A stretch of DNA of 48,614 bases, taken from positions 1 through 48,614 of the forward strand of contig JAKOQC010000097.1 of NCBI GenBank assembly GCA_029778565.1, in the 5' to 3' direction. Of the stretch, positions 27,055 to 36,177 are shown piece after piece. The stretch comes from a bacterium. Its GTDB lineage: Bacteria > Patescibacteriota > Saccharimonadia > CAILAD01 > BJGX01. The first letter of the stretch is position 1; each line of letters begins with the position of its first letter. The notes beneath the pieces are model-generated. The model had not been told where the DNA came from and searched no databases. It worked only from the letters and a program-made list of their open reading frames with translations. Position numbers and translations under genes: made by a program.

Positions 27055-28423
27055 GCCAAAAGTACTATTTGTGTTTTCTAAACAACGGAGCGAAAATGTT
27101 ACAACCTTTGGTGGTTTTGAAAAACGCTTACGACGATTTGGCGGACTTGAGTATGCAGAATCTAACCATTTAGCGCTCGAAAACTTAGCTTTTGAAATCA
27201 GTAACAATCGATCGGTAGTTACTGATTTGCGAACCAATGAGACAGTTAAGGGCTATGGATTTGTATATTTTAAAGACTGGCTGAGCCTACCAGAGCGAGC
27301 AGCTTCTTTGGCATATCATCTTCAGGCTAAAGGTGTTCCATTTATAGATGCGGTTGTTATTCAAAAAGGTAGTGACTATCATAAGCTACTTCAAGCTTAC
27401 AAGTTAGTTTCGGCTGGATTGCCGATTGTACCCACTCGATTTATTCCTACTGATAAAATTATCGATGAGGTTACAAAACAAAAAATACATTATCCATTTA
27501 TCTTAAAAGACGCATTAGGACAAAAAGGACAAAAGAACTTTTTAATTAAATCGTTAGCAGAACTGAAAAAAGTTGTTAATGAAAATAGCGACACTCAGTT
27601 TGTTATTCAGACATATATTCCAAATGACTTTGACTATCGCGTGCAGGTGTATGGTTACAAAGCAAGCTTAGTAATAAAACGCTCTAAGCAGAGTAATACT
27701 CATCTTAACAATACTTCAGCTGGTGGAAGTGCAGAATTAATTAAGCTAAAAGATATGGAAGAAAACTTATTGCAGCTTGCAGAGGATGCTGCACAGGCAA
27801 TGAATTTGCAAGTTTGTGGAGTTGATATTTTGGTGAACAAACAAACTAATGAGGCATATGTTTTGGAGGTAAATCAGGGTTCTCAAATTGTTACCGGTGC
27901 ATTTATCGAAAAAAATATTCCTTCTTTCGATAACTATCTCAAAAAAACCATTAGTAAACGATTAAAAATAAAAGCGGCCGAAAAAGAGTTGCTCATTAAG
28001 CCAATTATTGGTCGCCATACCTACGTGAGTCTGCCGGGTTTAGACTTACATAATATTATTGCCAAGGTAGATACAGGTGCCTATAGCTGTTCTTTGCATG
28101 CAGAAAATATTCGTGTAGTAAGAAAGAATGGTAAAAAATTGCTCCGGTTTGATGTGCCAGTTATAGAAAAAGGCCGTCATTTTACGGGTGAAAACCAGAC
28201 CTGCTATATTGAAAACTATGAGATAATAGAGGTACGGAGTTCAAACGGTACACAAAATAGATATCGTATTGAGACGGCTGTTGAAATTTTTGGTAAAAGA
28301 TATACCACTAAACTTACGCTTTCTAATCGCGGTAGCCTAAAGCACCCAATGCTTATTGGCCGAAGATTGCTTCGAAGTAATTTTTTAGTTAATGTAGAAT
28401 TATCACAAAGGGATATAGATTAA
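27047..28423 (+). CDS. ATP-grasp ligase fused to a RimB-type retropepsin-like domain
   Basis: 458 residues in two parts. Residues about 1-310 are an ATP-grasp protein like its upstream neighbour ([60 protein letters not shown]). Residues about 317-455 are a domain of the RimB/ATP-dependent zinc protease family: [13 protein letters not shown], the aspartic-protease-like [12 protein letters not shown], and [16 protein letters not shown]. In Proteobacteria RimB is a separate gene next to rimK and acts on the poly-glutamate added to ribosomal protein S6. Here it is fused to a ligase and rimK follows one base after the stop. Confidence 0.85.
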   Translation: MRKPKVLFVFSKQRSENVTTFGGFEKRLRRFGGLEYAESNHLALENLAFEISNNRSVVTDLRTNETVKGYGFVYFKDWLSLPERAASLAYHLQAKGVPFIDAVVIQKGSDYHKLLQAYKLVSAGLPIVPTRFIPTDKIIDEVTKQKIHYPFILKDALGQKGQKNFLIKSLAELKKVVNENSDTQFVIQTYIPNDFDYRVQVYGYKASLVIKRSKQSNTHLNNTSAGGSAELIKLKDMEENLLQLAEDAAQAMNLQVCGVDILVNKQTNEAYVLEVNQGSQIVTGAFIEKNIPSFDNYLKKTISKRLKIKAAEKELLIKPIIGRHTYVSLPGLDLHNIIAKVDTGAYSCSLHAENIRVVRKNGKKLLRFDVPVIEKGRHFTGENQTCYIENYEIIEVRSSNGTQNRYRIETAVEIFGKRYTTKLTLSNRGSLKHPMLIGRRLLRSNFLVNVELSQRDID

Positions 28424-28424
28424 T

Positions 28425-29330
28425 ATGAAAATTGTAGTTTTATCGCGCGGATCTGCCAACTATTCAACACGACGACTGGTTGAGGCCGCCATTGCTCGTG
28501 GTCATAGTGCCAAAGTAGTTAACCATGCTAATTGTTATGTTGATATAGAACGAAACAAACCGGCAATCTTATATAATGGTCATTCTCTAGAGAATGTAGA
28601 TATTGTTATACCTCGTATTGGCCAGTCTATTACTAGCTACGGTTCTGCCGTTGTACGTCAGTTTGAGATGATGCGTGTCTATACCCCGGTTAGCTCACTA
28701 GCATTGGTGAGAAGTCGCGATAAGCTACGTAGCATGCAACTCTTGGCACGTTCTGGTGTGGGTATTCCTAAGACTGTATTTGCTCGCCAAGCCAAAGAAA
28801 CCGATGAGTTAATAGAAAAGGCCGGTGGTGCACCGGTGGTAATTAAGCTACTCGAAGGTACCCACGGCATTGGTGTAGTCTTGGCTGAGACTCGTAAAGC
28901 AGCTAAGTCGGTTATCGAAGCATTTTATGGACTTGGTGCTAACATCCTTATTCAAGAGTTTATCGAAGAAGCACACGGTGCAGATATTCGTGTGATTGTA
29001 GTGGGTGAGCGAGTAGTGGGTGCCATGATGCGTAAAGGCCCAGAAGATGAATTTCGCTCTAACCTACATCGGGGTGGAGAATCTCTGCCAGTCGAGTTAA
29101 CCAAAAAAGAAGCCAATATTGCTATTAAGGCAGCTCGTACTCTTGGCTTACCTATTGCGGGCGTAGATCTTATTCGGTCTAAACGTGGCCCACTTGTACT
29201 AGAAGTAAATTCAAGCCCAGGGCTAGGCGGTATAGAAAAACAAACCGGCGAAGATATTGCCGGGGAGATTATAGACTATGTGGTTTCGAAAGCTTCTGGA
29301 AAACGCCGCAAAGACCGTATTGGTGCCTAA
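28425..29330 (+). CDS. rimK: RimK, ribosomal protein S6 modification ATP-grasp ligase
   Basis: 301 residues, very close to E. coli RimK in key stretches: [70 protein letters not shown] (given by its ends AGVDLIR and [12 protein letters not shown]). RimK adds Glu residues to the C-terminus of ribosomal protein S6 and can make poly-alpha-glutamate. ATG 28425 follows the preceding stop by one base. In this cluster it sits with two further ATP-grasps, a RimB-like domain and an HExxH protein, so several tail-adding and tail-removing activities are grouped. The S6 gene itself is not in the window. Confidence 0.93.
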   Translation: MKIVVLSRGSANYSTRRLVEAAIARGHSAKVVNHANCYVDIERNKPAILYNGHSLENVDIVIPRIGQSITSYGSAVVRQFEMMRVYTPVSSLALVRSRDKLRSMQLLARSGVGIPKTVFARQAKETDELIEKAGGAPVVIKLLEGTHGIGVVLAETRKAAKSVIEAFYGLGANILIQEFIEEAHGADIRVIVVGERVVGAMMRKGPEDEFRSNLHRGGESLPVELTKKEANIAIKAARTLGLPIAGVDLIRSKRGPLVLEVNSSPGLGGIEKQTGEDIAGEIIDYVVSKASGKRRKDRIGA

Positions 29331-29402
29331 GGATTGATTTTTGTAGAAAAATCAGGTTAAATATATAGGTATTTCCCCAAAGCTTTATGTTAATTATTTT
29401 GC

Positions 29403-29479
29403 GGGTCCGTAGCTCAGTTGGTTAGAGCACCTGCCTTTTAAGCAGGGTGTCGTGAGTTCGAGTCTCACCGGACCCACCA
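29403..29479 (+). tRNA. tRNA-Lys (TTT)
   Basis: Acceptor GGGTCCG/CGGACCC, discriminator A, CCA encoded (29477-29479), anticodon loop CTTTTAA, T-loop TTCGAGT. The 3' end is repeated 164 bases downstream. The 70 bases upstream hold a weak rimK-terminal hairpin (TGATTTTT/AAAAATCA, 29335-29354). Confidence 0.96.
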
Positions 29480-29487
29480 TTAAAAAA

Positions 29488-29512
29488 ACCTGACAAGTTG
29501 TCAGGTTTTTTT
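29488..29512 (+). terminator. Terminator after tRNA-Lys
   Basis: CCTGACA/TGTCAGG with AGT loop and seven T. With its A/T outer arms the inverted repeat extends to the CA of the tRNA CCA (CATTAAAAAAA / TTTTTTTAATG). Confidence 0.92.
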
Positions 29513-29539
29513 AATGAATGATTTGCTGGCTCGAACGCA

Positions 29540-29564
29540 GTTCGGTGGAGGAAAGCGCGCAGTG
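29540..29564 (+). repeat. Shared 25-base core, copy in the Lys element
   Basis: Identical to 45472-45496 except for one base (G/T at position 12). It starts GTTCGGTGGAG and ends AAAGCGCGCAGTG. Confidence 0.93.
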
Positions 29565-29625
29565 AAAAACTGCAAAACAAATTTTACTGTTTTTCCAAGC
29601 AATTTCCGGAGGTGGCGTAGCCACT

Positions 29626-29644
29626 GTCTCACCGGACCCACCAT
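29626..29644 (+). repeat. Duplicated 3' end of tRNA-Lys
   Basis: Exact 19-base copy of 29462-29480, from the last two T-loop bases through CCA plus one T. Offset 164 bases. Confidence 0.96.
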
Positions 29645-29646
29645 AG

Positions 29647-29674
29647 AAAAACTCCGAATAATTTCGGGGTTTTT
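29647..29674 (+). terminator. Terminator after the duplicated tRNA-Lys end
   Basis: AAAAACTCCGAA/TTCGGGGTTTTT with TAAT loop, different in sequence from the first terminator but of the same design. It implies that transcripts can reach the duplicated end. Confidence 0.88.
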
Positions 29675-29717
29675 CTTATGCTTGTATCTAAAATGCTCAA
29701 GCTCATAGCATAGATTT

Positions 29718-31208
29718 ATGCGTCGTAATGTTCAGATAGTTCTGTTTGCACTAGCTTTTATGGTTGGTATTATTTTGGCTGCAAATTTTTGGTTTCCATT
29801 TTCTTGGTGGTTAGTACTAGCTGGTTTAGTCTTTCTGTTAACTGTGTTTATATTTAAATCAAAACTAGGTTATATAGTTATTATTGCAGCGGCATTATTG
29901 TTGGGAATTACTCGGTATGAGTATTGGTATATTCATCAGCCAATATCGGTAGATAAGCTGATTGATAATAAAGTAACGATTACTGGTATGGTTAGTGGTG
30001 AACCAAGTTGGGACCAGTATCATATGTATGTGTTTTATATTAATAATGTAAGGTCGAATAGTACAAACTATTCTGGATTAGTTCGAGTAAAGACTGCTAG
30101 TGGTCAAGTACGCGAAGGTCAATTGGTACAAATAACTGGAAAAGCGAGAGCTAGTCTTGGTAAGGCGAGTGCTCTTATTAGTTATGCAGATGTAAAAATT
30201 CTTTCACATTCACAACCAGTTCTTATTAGTGTAAAAGAAAGATTTTTACAGGGATTAAACAACACACTTAGTCACAATTCTGCAGCATTTGTTGCCGGAA
30301 CACTTATTGGTTCGCGTTCGGCGTTGCCAAAAAGCCTGCAAGATTTGCTTTCGGCGGTTGGTCTCTCGCATGTCATTGCTGTGTCTGGCTATAATTTAAC
30401 AATACTTGTGGCACTACTTTCTATGTTGCTTGGCAAAAAGTGGCGCTGGGGTGGCCTTATTGTCTCATTATGGGTAATTTTAGGCTTTGTATTAATTTCT
30501 GGTGCCAATGCCGCTATTGTAAGGGCGGGAATAATGAGTAGTATATTTTTAGTAGCAAATTTTTATGGTAGACGTATTAACTTGGTTGTCTGTATGGCGC
30601 TGACGGGGGTAGGAATGGTAATGATTAACCCAGTAAATCTACTTAGCGACGTTGGCTGGCAGCTCTCATTCGCCTCTTTATTTGGCATTGCTACCTTGGG
30701 GCCAAAAATTGGTCAAATATTACCAAAACGACCAGAATGGCTACACGAAATATTGTCTGTCACGCTAGCAGCACAACTAGCAACTGCCGGAATTATTGCC
30801 TATAATTTTGGCGTACTAAGTCTGGTAGCTCCGCTCGTGAATTGTATAGTTATGCCTTTAGTACCGATAATAATGGCATATGGCGCGTTTGTTGCATTTT
30901 TAGGAATATTATTACCAGGACTAGGGTCAATAATAGCTCGGCCGTTAGATTCATCAATAGTAATTCTGTTCGACTTCTTAACGTATATGCAGCACTTTTC
31001 GTGGGCGAGTATACCAATACCATCACTCAGCGTAGTAGCAGTAATAAGCTATTACGCAATTCTGTGTTTGTGGGTATTATTAGTGCGAAATTCAGATAAT
31101 AATAATTTACCAACAGATACAGATCGTGTTACAATAACCAATATTGTCGAGTTAGTAAGTAAGCCAGTATATACAAAAAAAGGAGCACAAAATGTCAGGC
31201 CACAGTAA
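29718..31208 (+). CDS. comEC: ComEC/Rec2-type DNA uptake channel protein, core domain only
   Basis: Membrane channel for single-stranded DNA uptake. 496 residues: three hydrophobic N-terminal segments, a soluble domain with an OB-like beta-strand pattern (about 85-165), then the competence domain with the family motif LSHVIAVSGYNLTILVALL near residue 215 and about eight more membrane segments. The C-terminal metallo-beta-lactamase domain of long ComEC proteins is missing, a frequent situation in CPR bacteria. Together with the type IV pilin and PilM at 35177-36591 it supports natural transformation. Overlaps yebC by 17 bases. Confidence 0.92.
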   Translation: MRRNVQIVLFALAFMVGIILAANFWFPFSWWLVLAGLVFLLTVFIFKSKLGYIVIIAAALLLGITRYEYWYIHQPISVDKLIDNKVTITGMVSGEPSWDQYHMYVFYINNVRSNSTNYSGLVRVKTASGQVREGQLVQITGKARASLGKASALISYADVKILSHSQPVLISVKERFLQGLNNTLSHNSAAFVAGTLIGSRSALPKSLQDLLSAVGLSHVIAVSGYNLTILVALLSMLLGKKWRWGGLIVSLWVILGFVLISGANAAIVRAGIMSSIFLVANFYGRRINLVVCMALTGVGMVMINPVNLLSDVGWQLSFASLFGIATLGPKIGQILPKRPEWLHEILSVTLAAQLATAGIIAYNFGVLSLVAPLVNCIVMPLVPIIMAYGAFVAFLGILLPGLGSIIARPLDSSIVILFDFLTYMQHFSWASIPIPSLSVVAVISYYAILCLWVLLVRNSDNNNLPTDTDRVTITNIVELVSKPVYTKKGAQNVRPQ

Positions 31209-31929
31209 ATGGCATAGTATAAAGCATAAAAAAGGCGCTGCAGATGCTAAGCGCGGAAAAATATTTACCAAACTAGGTAACGAAATCGCCATTGCTGCTC
31301 GTGAGGGTGCCGACCCTGCTATGAATTTTAAACTTCGTCTGGCTGTCGCTAAGGCAAAGCAAGCTAATATGCCCGCAAGTAATATAGAACGCTCAATTGC
31401 TCGAGGGGCAGGAACAGGTGAAGGAGCTGCATTAGAAGAGTTGACATATGAAGGCTATGGACCAGCCGGCGTTGCAATTATGGCAAAAGCTCTGAGCGAT
31501 AACCGTAATCGTACAGCATCGGACGTAAAATCGTCATTTTCTAAATTTGGTGGAAACCTTGGCGGGCCAGGGTCGGTTGCGTATATGTTTGATCAAAAAG
31601 GGGTAATTTTGGTAAAAGCAGGGGTTGATAAAGACGACATTGCCCTTAAAGCTATCGAGCTTGGTGCTGATGATATTGATGATAGTGGTGAGCAGGTAAT
31701 AGTATATACACAGGCCGGAGAACTCGAAAAGATTCGTGATGGTTTGGGTGAAGATAATATCGAAAGTGCCGAAGTAAAACTCATACCTAATCAGTCGATT
31801 TTAGTAGAAGATGAAGCCAAAGCTCGCACAATTATGAAACTTATGGATGCTCTAGACGATCTTGATGATGTAGTAGAGGTAACTGCCAACTTTGATATTC
31901 CAGAAGAAATTTTAGAAAAGCTAGAATAA
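31192..31929 (+). CDS. yebC: YebC/PmpR family DNA-binding regulator
   Basis: 245 residues beginning with the family signature MSGHSKWHSIKHKKGAADAK; also SNIERSIARGAGTG, LTYEGYGPAGVA and VAYMFDQKG. Family members bind DNA as regulators, and recent work links some to ribosome pausing at proline stretches. Adjacent to ruvC, an arrangement common across bacteria. Ribosome site AGGAG lies within comEC. Confidence 0.95.
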   Translation: MSGHSKWHSIKHKKGAADAKRGKIFTKLGNEIAIAAREGADPAMNFKLRLAVAKAKQANMPASNIERSIARGAGTGEGAALEELTYEGYGPAGVAIMAKALSDNRNRTASDVKSSFSKFGGNLGGPGSVAYMFDQKGVILVKAGVDKDDIALKAIELGADDIDDSGEQVIVYTQAGELEKIRDGLGEDNIESAEVKLIPNQSILVEDEAKARTIMKLMDALDDLDDVVEVTANFDIPEEILEKLE

Positions 31930-32409
31930 ATGAAAATTCTTGGTATTGATCCTGGTACTGCTACAACCGGATTTGGCGTAATTACAAAAGAAAAAGGTAA
32001 CCTTACAGCTGTTGATTATGGGGTAATTAGTACCAGCAAAAACCTCGATATGTACTTACGTCTTAATATTATTTTTCAAGACCTAACCGAAATAATTAGT
32101 CATCACAAACCAGATATTATTGCAGTAGAAAAGCTGTATTTTGTTAAAAACATTACTACTGGCATATCGGTAGGCCAAGCACGTGGCGTGGTATTGTTAA
32201 CTGCTGCACAAGCTAGTCTAAAGTTATTAGAATTTACACCGCTACAGGTAAAGCAATCAGTAACCGGCTATGGCCAGGCAAACAAAAAACAAGTGCAAGA
32301 GATGGTAACTAAAATATTAAAACTTCCTGCTTTGCCGCAGCCAGATGACGCCGCCGATGCCTTAGCAATAGCTATTTGTGCTTCTTCTGGACATAAAAAA
32401 GATCTATAG
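31930..32409 (+). CDS. ruvC: Crossover junction endodeoxyribonuclease RuvC
   Basis: Resolves Holliday junctions. RNase H-fold acidic residues: Asp in ILGIDPGT (residue 7), Glu in IAVEKLYF (about 67) and the Asp residues in PDDAADALAIA (about 140). 159 residues, normal. Starts directly after the yebC stop. ruvA and ruvB follow after one intervening gene. Confidence 0.95.
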   Translation: MKILGIDPGTATTGFGVITKEKGNLTAVDYGVISTSKNLDMYLRLNIIFQDLTEIISHHKPDIIAVEKLYFVKNITTGISVGQARGVVLLTAAQASLKLLEFTPLQVKQSVTGYGQANKKQVQEMVTKILKLPALPQPDDAADALAIAICASSGHKKDL

Positions 32410-32464
32410 CTGTTTGTTGATTGGTGCTACAATAAGGTCGCTCATATTCAGCGTAGGAGGTGAA

Positions 32465-32953
32465 GTGGGGGAACTTTATGAAAAAGCCGAAGCATTTGCT
32501 CGCCTGATGCATGGTGATGTACTGAGTAAATATGGTCGGCCGTTCATCGAACACCCTTTAGCTGTAGCAGATCAGTTTGATGACGAAACAACAAAAGCTG
32601 CAACAGTCTTACATGATGTAATTGAGAAAACTTCTGCAACAGTCGAAGATCTTATACGATTTTTTGGCCTTGAAATTGCAAGTATTGTGAGTAATTTAAC
32701 CGTCTTAGAAGGTGAAAGCCAAGAATCGGTTATTAGACGAGCTCTATTAGATCACCGTTCGGCAGCGATTCGACTGGTTGATTATCTTAACCATGCTGAT
32801 ATCCGTAATTGGAAAGATACCGGTCAGTTACCAGATTTTGATAGTGTTGGTAAGTATATAGATAAGGCATTTATTATACTTCGGGAGTTGAGTATATTTA
32901 GGTCTTCAACTGATAACTCAGCAACAAGCGGTATATCTCTACAAAGTGGATGA
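32465..32953 (+). CDS. HD-domain phosphohydrolase, RelA/SpoT hydrolase-like (small alarmone hydrolase candidate)
   Basis: About 162 residues. HD-domain residues resemble the (p)ppGpp hydrolase half of RelA/SpoT: RPFIEHPLAVA, ATVLHDVIEKT (His-Asp pair), FFGLEIASIVSNLT and the later NHADIRNW, which corresponds to the family DRLHN-type motif. No synthetase or regulatory domain. Start: GTG 32465, four bases after a perfect AGGAGG; longer frames would overlap ruvC. A TACAAT box at 32428-32433 could give it its own promoter. Placed between ruvC and ruvA. Confidence 0.75.
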   Translation: MGELYEKAEAFARLMHGDVLSKYGRPFIEHPLAVADQFDDETTKAATVLHDVIEKTSATVEDLIRFFGLEIASIVSNLTVLEGESQESVIRRALLDHRSAAIRLVDYLNHADIRNWKDTGQLPDFDSVGKYIDKAFIILRELSIFRSSTDNSATSGISLQSG

Positions 32954-32973
32954 GGGCTAATGGCATAGTAATA

Positions 32974-32997
32974 CGGCTACGAAAGTAGTCGTTTTTT
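32974..32997 (+). terminator. Terminator before ruvA
   Basis: CGGCTAC-GAAA-GTAGTCG followed by six T. Its T-tract abuts the ruvA -10 box. Confidence 0.85.
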
Positions 32998-32999
32998 GC

Positions 33000-33012
33000 T
33001 ATAATAATAGAT
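33000..33012 (+). promoter_or_regulatory. Leaderless-type promoter of ruvA-ruvB
   Basis: TATAAT (33000-33005) ends seven bases before the ruvA ATG; no Shine-Dalgarno site. Confidence 0.58.
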
Positions 33013-33567
33013 ATGATTGCGAAAATAAGTGGAACAGTCAGCGAAAAGTTAGCAACCAGCATTATTGTAGATGTAATGGGGGTTGGTTATGAAGTTTTTT
33101 TAACTCCACGAGCATATGAGACTATTACGCCAGAGGAAAACGTAAATTTGTATATAGCCGAGCAAATAAAAGAAGATGAACATACCTTATATGGTTTTAT
33201 TCACCTGGATGAGAGACAAATGTACTTTCAGCTTAACTCAGTTAGTGGTGTAGGACCAAAGGCAGCTATGGCAATACTCTCTCACCATAAGGTAGACGAT
33301 ATACAAGAAGGAATTATGGCTGATAATATTACGTTGTTTAGTAATGTTTCGGGTATTGGCAAAAAAACTGCACAACGTATCATTTTAGAACTTAAGGGTA
33401 AATTAGTGGAGGCCCCAGAAAAGAAAAGTGCGCCAGATGACCCAGCTTATTTAGCATTACTTAGTCTCGGTTATAACGCAAAAGATGCTACTAAAGCACT
33501 CGAAGGAATTGATACTAATCTCGAAACCAACGAGCGAGTAAAGCAAGCCTTAAAAGGGGCAAAATAA
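33013..33567 (+). CDS. ruvA: Holliday junction branch migration protein RuvA
   Basis: DNA-binding tetramer that targets RuvB to junctions. N-terminal OB fold (MIAKISGTVSEK), tandem helix-hairpin-helix motifs (SVSGVGPKAAMAIL and NVSGIGKKTAQRIILELKGKL, given by their cores) and the C-terminal RuvB-binding domain (LLSLGYNAKDATKAL). 184 residues. ruvB follows without a gap. Confidence 0.96.
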   Translation: MIAKISGTVSEKLATSIIVDVMGVGYEVFLTPRAYETITPEENVNLYIAEQIKEDEHTLYGFIHLDERQMYFQLNSVSGVGPKAAMAILSHHKVDDIQEGIMADNITLFSNVSGIGKKTAQRIILELKGKLVEAPEKKSAPDDPAYLALLSLGYNAKDATKALEGIDTNLETNERVKQALKGAK

Positions 33568-34599
33568 ATGATAGAACGACAAGAAGAACCAGAATTGGTC
33601 GAAGAGCAAGCTGAAGAGCAAGCATTCGAAGATGTCTTGCGTCCGCAGAAATTCGAAGACTATATTGGTCAGAGTCAGTTAAAAAGAACTCTGCAATTAG
33701 CAATGAGTGCAGCCAAGGGCCGCAATGAAGCGGTTGATCATGTCTTATTGTATGGCCCACCCGGACTAGGTAAAACTACCTTGGCTCATGTTATAGCTAA
33801 CGAAATGGGTAAGACTATTAAAGTAACGAGTGGGCCAGCAATAGAGCGAGCTGGGGATTTGGCCTCATTACTAACAAATTTAGAAGAAGGTGACATTCTC
33901 TTTATTGATGAAATTCATCGTTTGCCACGCAGTGTAGAAGAGATACTGTATCCGGCAATGGAAGACTATGTAATAGACATTATGCTGGGCAAAGGACCAT
34001 CGGCACAAAGCTTGCGGCTCGATTTACCAAAATTTACTATGGTAGGAGCCACCACACGGTTTGGTGCTTTGGGGGGTCCGCTTCGTGATCGCTTTGGTCT
34101 TATTGGTAAATTGGAATATTACAGTCCAGAAGAGATTGCTCAAATTCTTACGCGTACGGCAAAAATATTAGATATTGAGATTTCGCCACAAGCAGTAGAA
34201 GAGATGGCCAAGCGCACCCGTCTTACACCCCGTATTGCTAACAGATTAATGAAACGCGTCCGCGACTGGGCACAAGTACATGGTAGCGGTGCGATTGATG
34301 CCGAGGCCCTAGAAGAAACATTGCAATTACTTGATATTGACGAGCACGGTCTTGAAGCCGCCGATAGAAAAATATTACAACTCATAATTGATAATTATTC
34401 TGGTGGTCCGGTTGGTCTTGGGACGATTGCTGCAGCTAGCGGTGAAGAAAAACAAACTATCGAAGATGTCTATGAGCCATATTTAATGCAAATTGGCATG
34501 CTCGAGCGTACTCACCAGGGGCGCAAAGTAACCCAAAAAGGGTATTTGCATCTGGGTGTAAAACCACCAAATAATAACCATCAAGGAAGTCTTTTGTAA
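33568..34599 (+). CDS. ruvB: Holliday junction ATP-dependent helicase RuvB
   Basis: AAA+ motor for branch migration. Walker [13 protein letters not shown] (near residue 58), Walker [12 protein letters not shown], sensor [18 protein letters not shown], and a C-terminal winged helix ([14 protein letters not shown]). 343 residues, normal. It is preceded by the usual DxLRPxxFxxYIGQ-type N-terminus ([14 protein letters not shown]). Confidence 0.97.
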   Translation: MIERQEEPELVEEQAEEQAFEDVLRPQKFEDYIGQSQLKRTLQLAMSAAKGRNEAVDHVLLYGPPGLGKTTLAHVIANEMGKTIKVTSGPAIERAGDLASLLTNLEEGDILFIDEIHRLPRSVEEILYPAMEDYVIDIMLGKGPSAQSLRLDLPKFTMVGATTRFGALGGPLRDRFGLIGKLEYYSPEEIAQILTRTAKILDIEISPQAVEEMAKRTRLTPRIANRLMKRVRDWAQVHGSGAIDAEALEETLQLLDIDEHGLEAADRKILQLIIDNYSGGPVGLGTIAAASGEEKQTIEDVYEPYLMQIGMLERTHQGRKVTQKGYLHLGVKPPNNNHQGSLL

Positions 34600-34629
34600 A
34601 TAAATATGGTATACTAACTGGAAAATATT

Positions 34630-35214
34630 ATGGATGAGAAAACTACACGAGCAACAATGTATCCGGGCCAGCCTGTTGACGAGATTACGCAACGGGTTAT
34701 TTACAAACATATAATTTCGATTATGCCATTTATGTTTGTAGTTTTGGTAATGGGTATCGTGGGTATCTTGGCAGCTTATTATTTGCAGAGCAATCAGCAG
34801 ATTACTACCTATGTACCAGAGGTCTTTATTAGCCTTGGCTCACTGCTATATATGCTGATTCTGATATTCTTGTTTGTTGGTGTGCTGTGGATATGGCGTC
34901 GTAATAAGATTGTTATTACCAACCAACACATAGTTGATGTTGACCAGCTTGGTCTGTTTAATCGTCGAGTCTCTACCTTACGACTAGGTGAGATACAAGA
35001 TCTTTCCGCAGACGTACATGGTCCTATGCAAACAATTTTTCAATATGGAACATTGTATATTCAAACTGCTGGCGAACGTGAAAACTTTACCTTCGATTAT
35101 GTTCCGCACCCCTACGAGCTCGAACATTATATTTTAGAAATACGTCAAAACTTTCATGGTGAATCAGGCGGATCGCTTACTCAAGATCCAGTAATGCCAA
35201 ACCAACCGCAGTAG
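34630..35214 (+). CDS. Membrane protein with PH-like (YdbS/bPH2) domain
   Basis: 194 residues: two membrane spans (about 34-55 and 72-92) then a cytosolic domain with strand pattern NKIVITNQHIVDVDQLGLFNRR and LRLGEIQDLSADVHG, typical of bacterial PH domains of the YdbS type. Function unknown. TGGTATACT (34608-34615) is an extended -10 box. Its 3' end overlaps the convergent pilM gene by 38 bases. Confidence 0.75.
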   Translation: MDEKTTRATMYPGQPVDEITQRVIYKHIISIMPFMFVVLVMGIVGILAAYYLQSNQQITTYVPEVFISLGSLLYMLILIFLFVGVLWIWRRNKIVITNQHIVDVDQLGLFNRRVSTLRLGEIQDLSADVHGPMQTIFQYGTLYIQTAGERENFTFDYVPHPYELEHYILEIRQNFHGESGGSLTQDPVMPNQPQ

Positions 35215-36157
35215 CAAATATTGGGGCAATCTTTTTTGGAATAGGCTTAAGGGGATATTTTCCAATTCTATCCCAGGGGTCAATAATTATGGTTTTTACA
35301 TTACTATTTTCTTGAATATATTGGGCAACACAAGGAATACTTGCACCACCTCCACATAATACTACCCGACCAATATTATATGTTTCTATGTTTGTTAGCA
35401 GGCTCTTAATAAGTGGCTGCATAACAACCTTGCTAGCCTCGCGAATGTTAAGCTGAACACTACTTGGTAAGAACCCAAAATTAAACAACAGCTCACCGGC
35501 CTCGTCATATGAGATGTTTAATTTTTTGGCTAAATAATCACAAAAAGTATGAATACCAAAATCTACTTTTTGAGTTGCCATAAGCATCGAGTTATATATA
35601 CCTATTCCTGAATCGTTACTACCAATATCTACTATTAATGTTGGTTGATTGTTTAAATTTTTTAGAGTTCTTATTGCGGCTGAAAGCTCATGATCAGAAT
35701 TTGTAACACTCCCTATATTTGAGAGTGCATTAAAATGAGGTGTAATTATTGTTTGTACACTTGCGATTGACACTGCTAGTGTGGGTGTTTTGCGATATGT
35801 ATTAATTATCAACTCATCTACTGTTGTACCCAAAGCTTGATTTGCTTGTTGTACAAACTCATCGGCCGAGACATTATACTGAACATAGGTATGACGATTG
35901 GGCAAAGCAAGTGCAAAATTTCGCCCCGAAAATTCCCCATAGTTAGGAGACTGAAGAATACTGTGTAGTGCTGCTAGATAATGGGGAGGATGAAGAATTG
36001 AGTCTACATTTTTGTTAGTATTTAGATTTTTTCTACCATAAGCCAGCAGGGCTATTTTGCCATCATCTCTTTTATGTAGTTGTACAGCCTTAATAGAGTT
36101 ACGGCCAATATCTAGACCAATGCTGCTATTTTTGCCAGTCTGTAAAAAACGTTTCAT
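35177..36157 (-). CDS. pilM: Type IV pilus assembly protein PilM (actin-like ATPase)
   Basis: Cytosolic actin-fold protein that links PilN/PilO to the pilus machine. 326 residues with SIGLDIGRNSIKAVQL (phosphate loop 1), a second nucleotide loop TLIVDIGSNDSGIGIY near residue 195, and VVLCGGGASIPCVAQY near 270. Downstream of the pilin gene on the same strand (20 bases apart). PilN, PilO, PilB and PilC are not in the window. The stop codon lies inside the end of the convergent PH-domain gene. Confidence 0.88.
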   Translation of the reverse strand: MKRFLQTGKNSSIGLDIGRNSIKAVQLHKRDDGKIALLAYGRKNLNTNKNVDSILHPPHYLAALHSILQSPNYGEFSGRNFALALPNRHTYVQYNVSADEFVQQANQALGTTVDELIINTYRKTPTLAVSIASVQTIITPHFNALSNIGSVTNSDHELSAAIRTLKNLNNQPTLIVDIGSNDSGIGIYNSMLMATQKVDFGIHTFCDYLAKKLNISYDEAGELLFNFGFLPSSVQLNIREASKVVMQPLIKSLLTNIETYNIGRVVLCGGGASIPCVAQYIQENSNVKTIIIDPWDRIGKYPLKPIPKKIAPIFATAVGLALLDLE

Positions 36158-36177
36158 TGCTCAGACCGGTATTTATA

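Larger units (their letters stand above)
29480..29625 (+). other. Candidate mini-element at tRNA-Lys
   Basis: Spacer of 146 bases between the tRNA and its duplicated end. After the terminator comes the 25-base core (29540-29564) shared with the Pro spacer, a hairpin GCAGT/ACTGC at its end, CCAAGCA (also in the Pro spacer), and the hairpin GTGGC-GTA-GCCAC right before the duplicated end. A frame can be read through it from 29514 but it has no ribosome site and crosses the repeat, so I do not call a gene. Confidence 0.7.
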
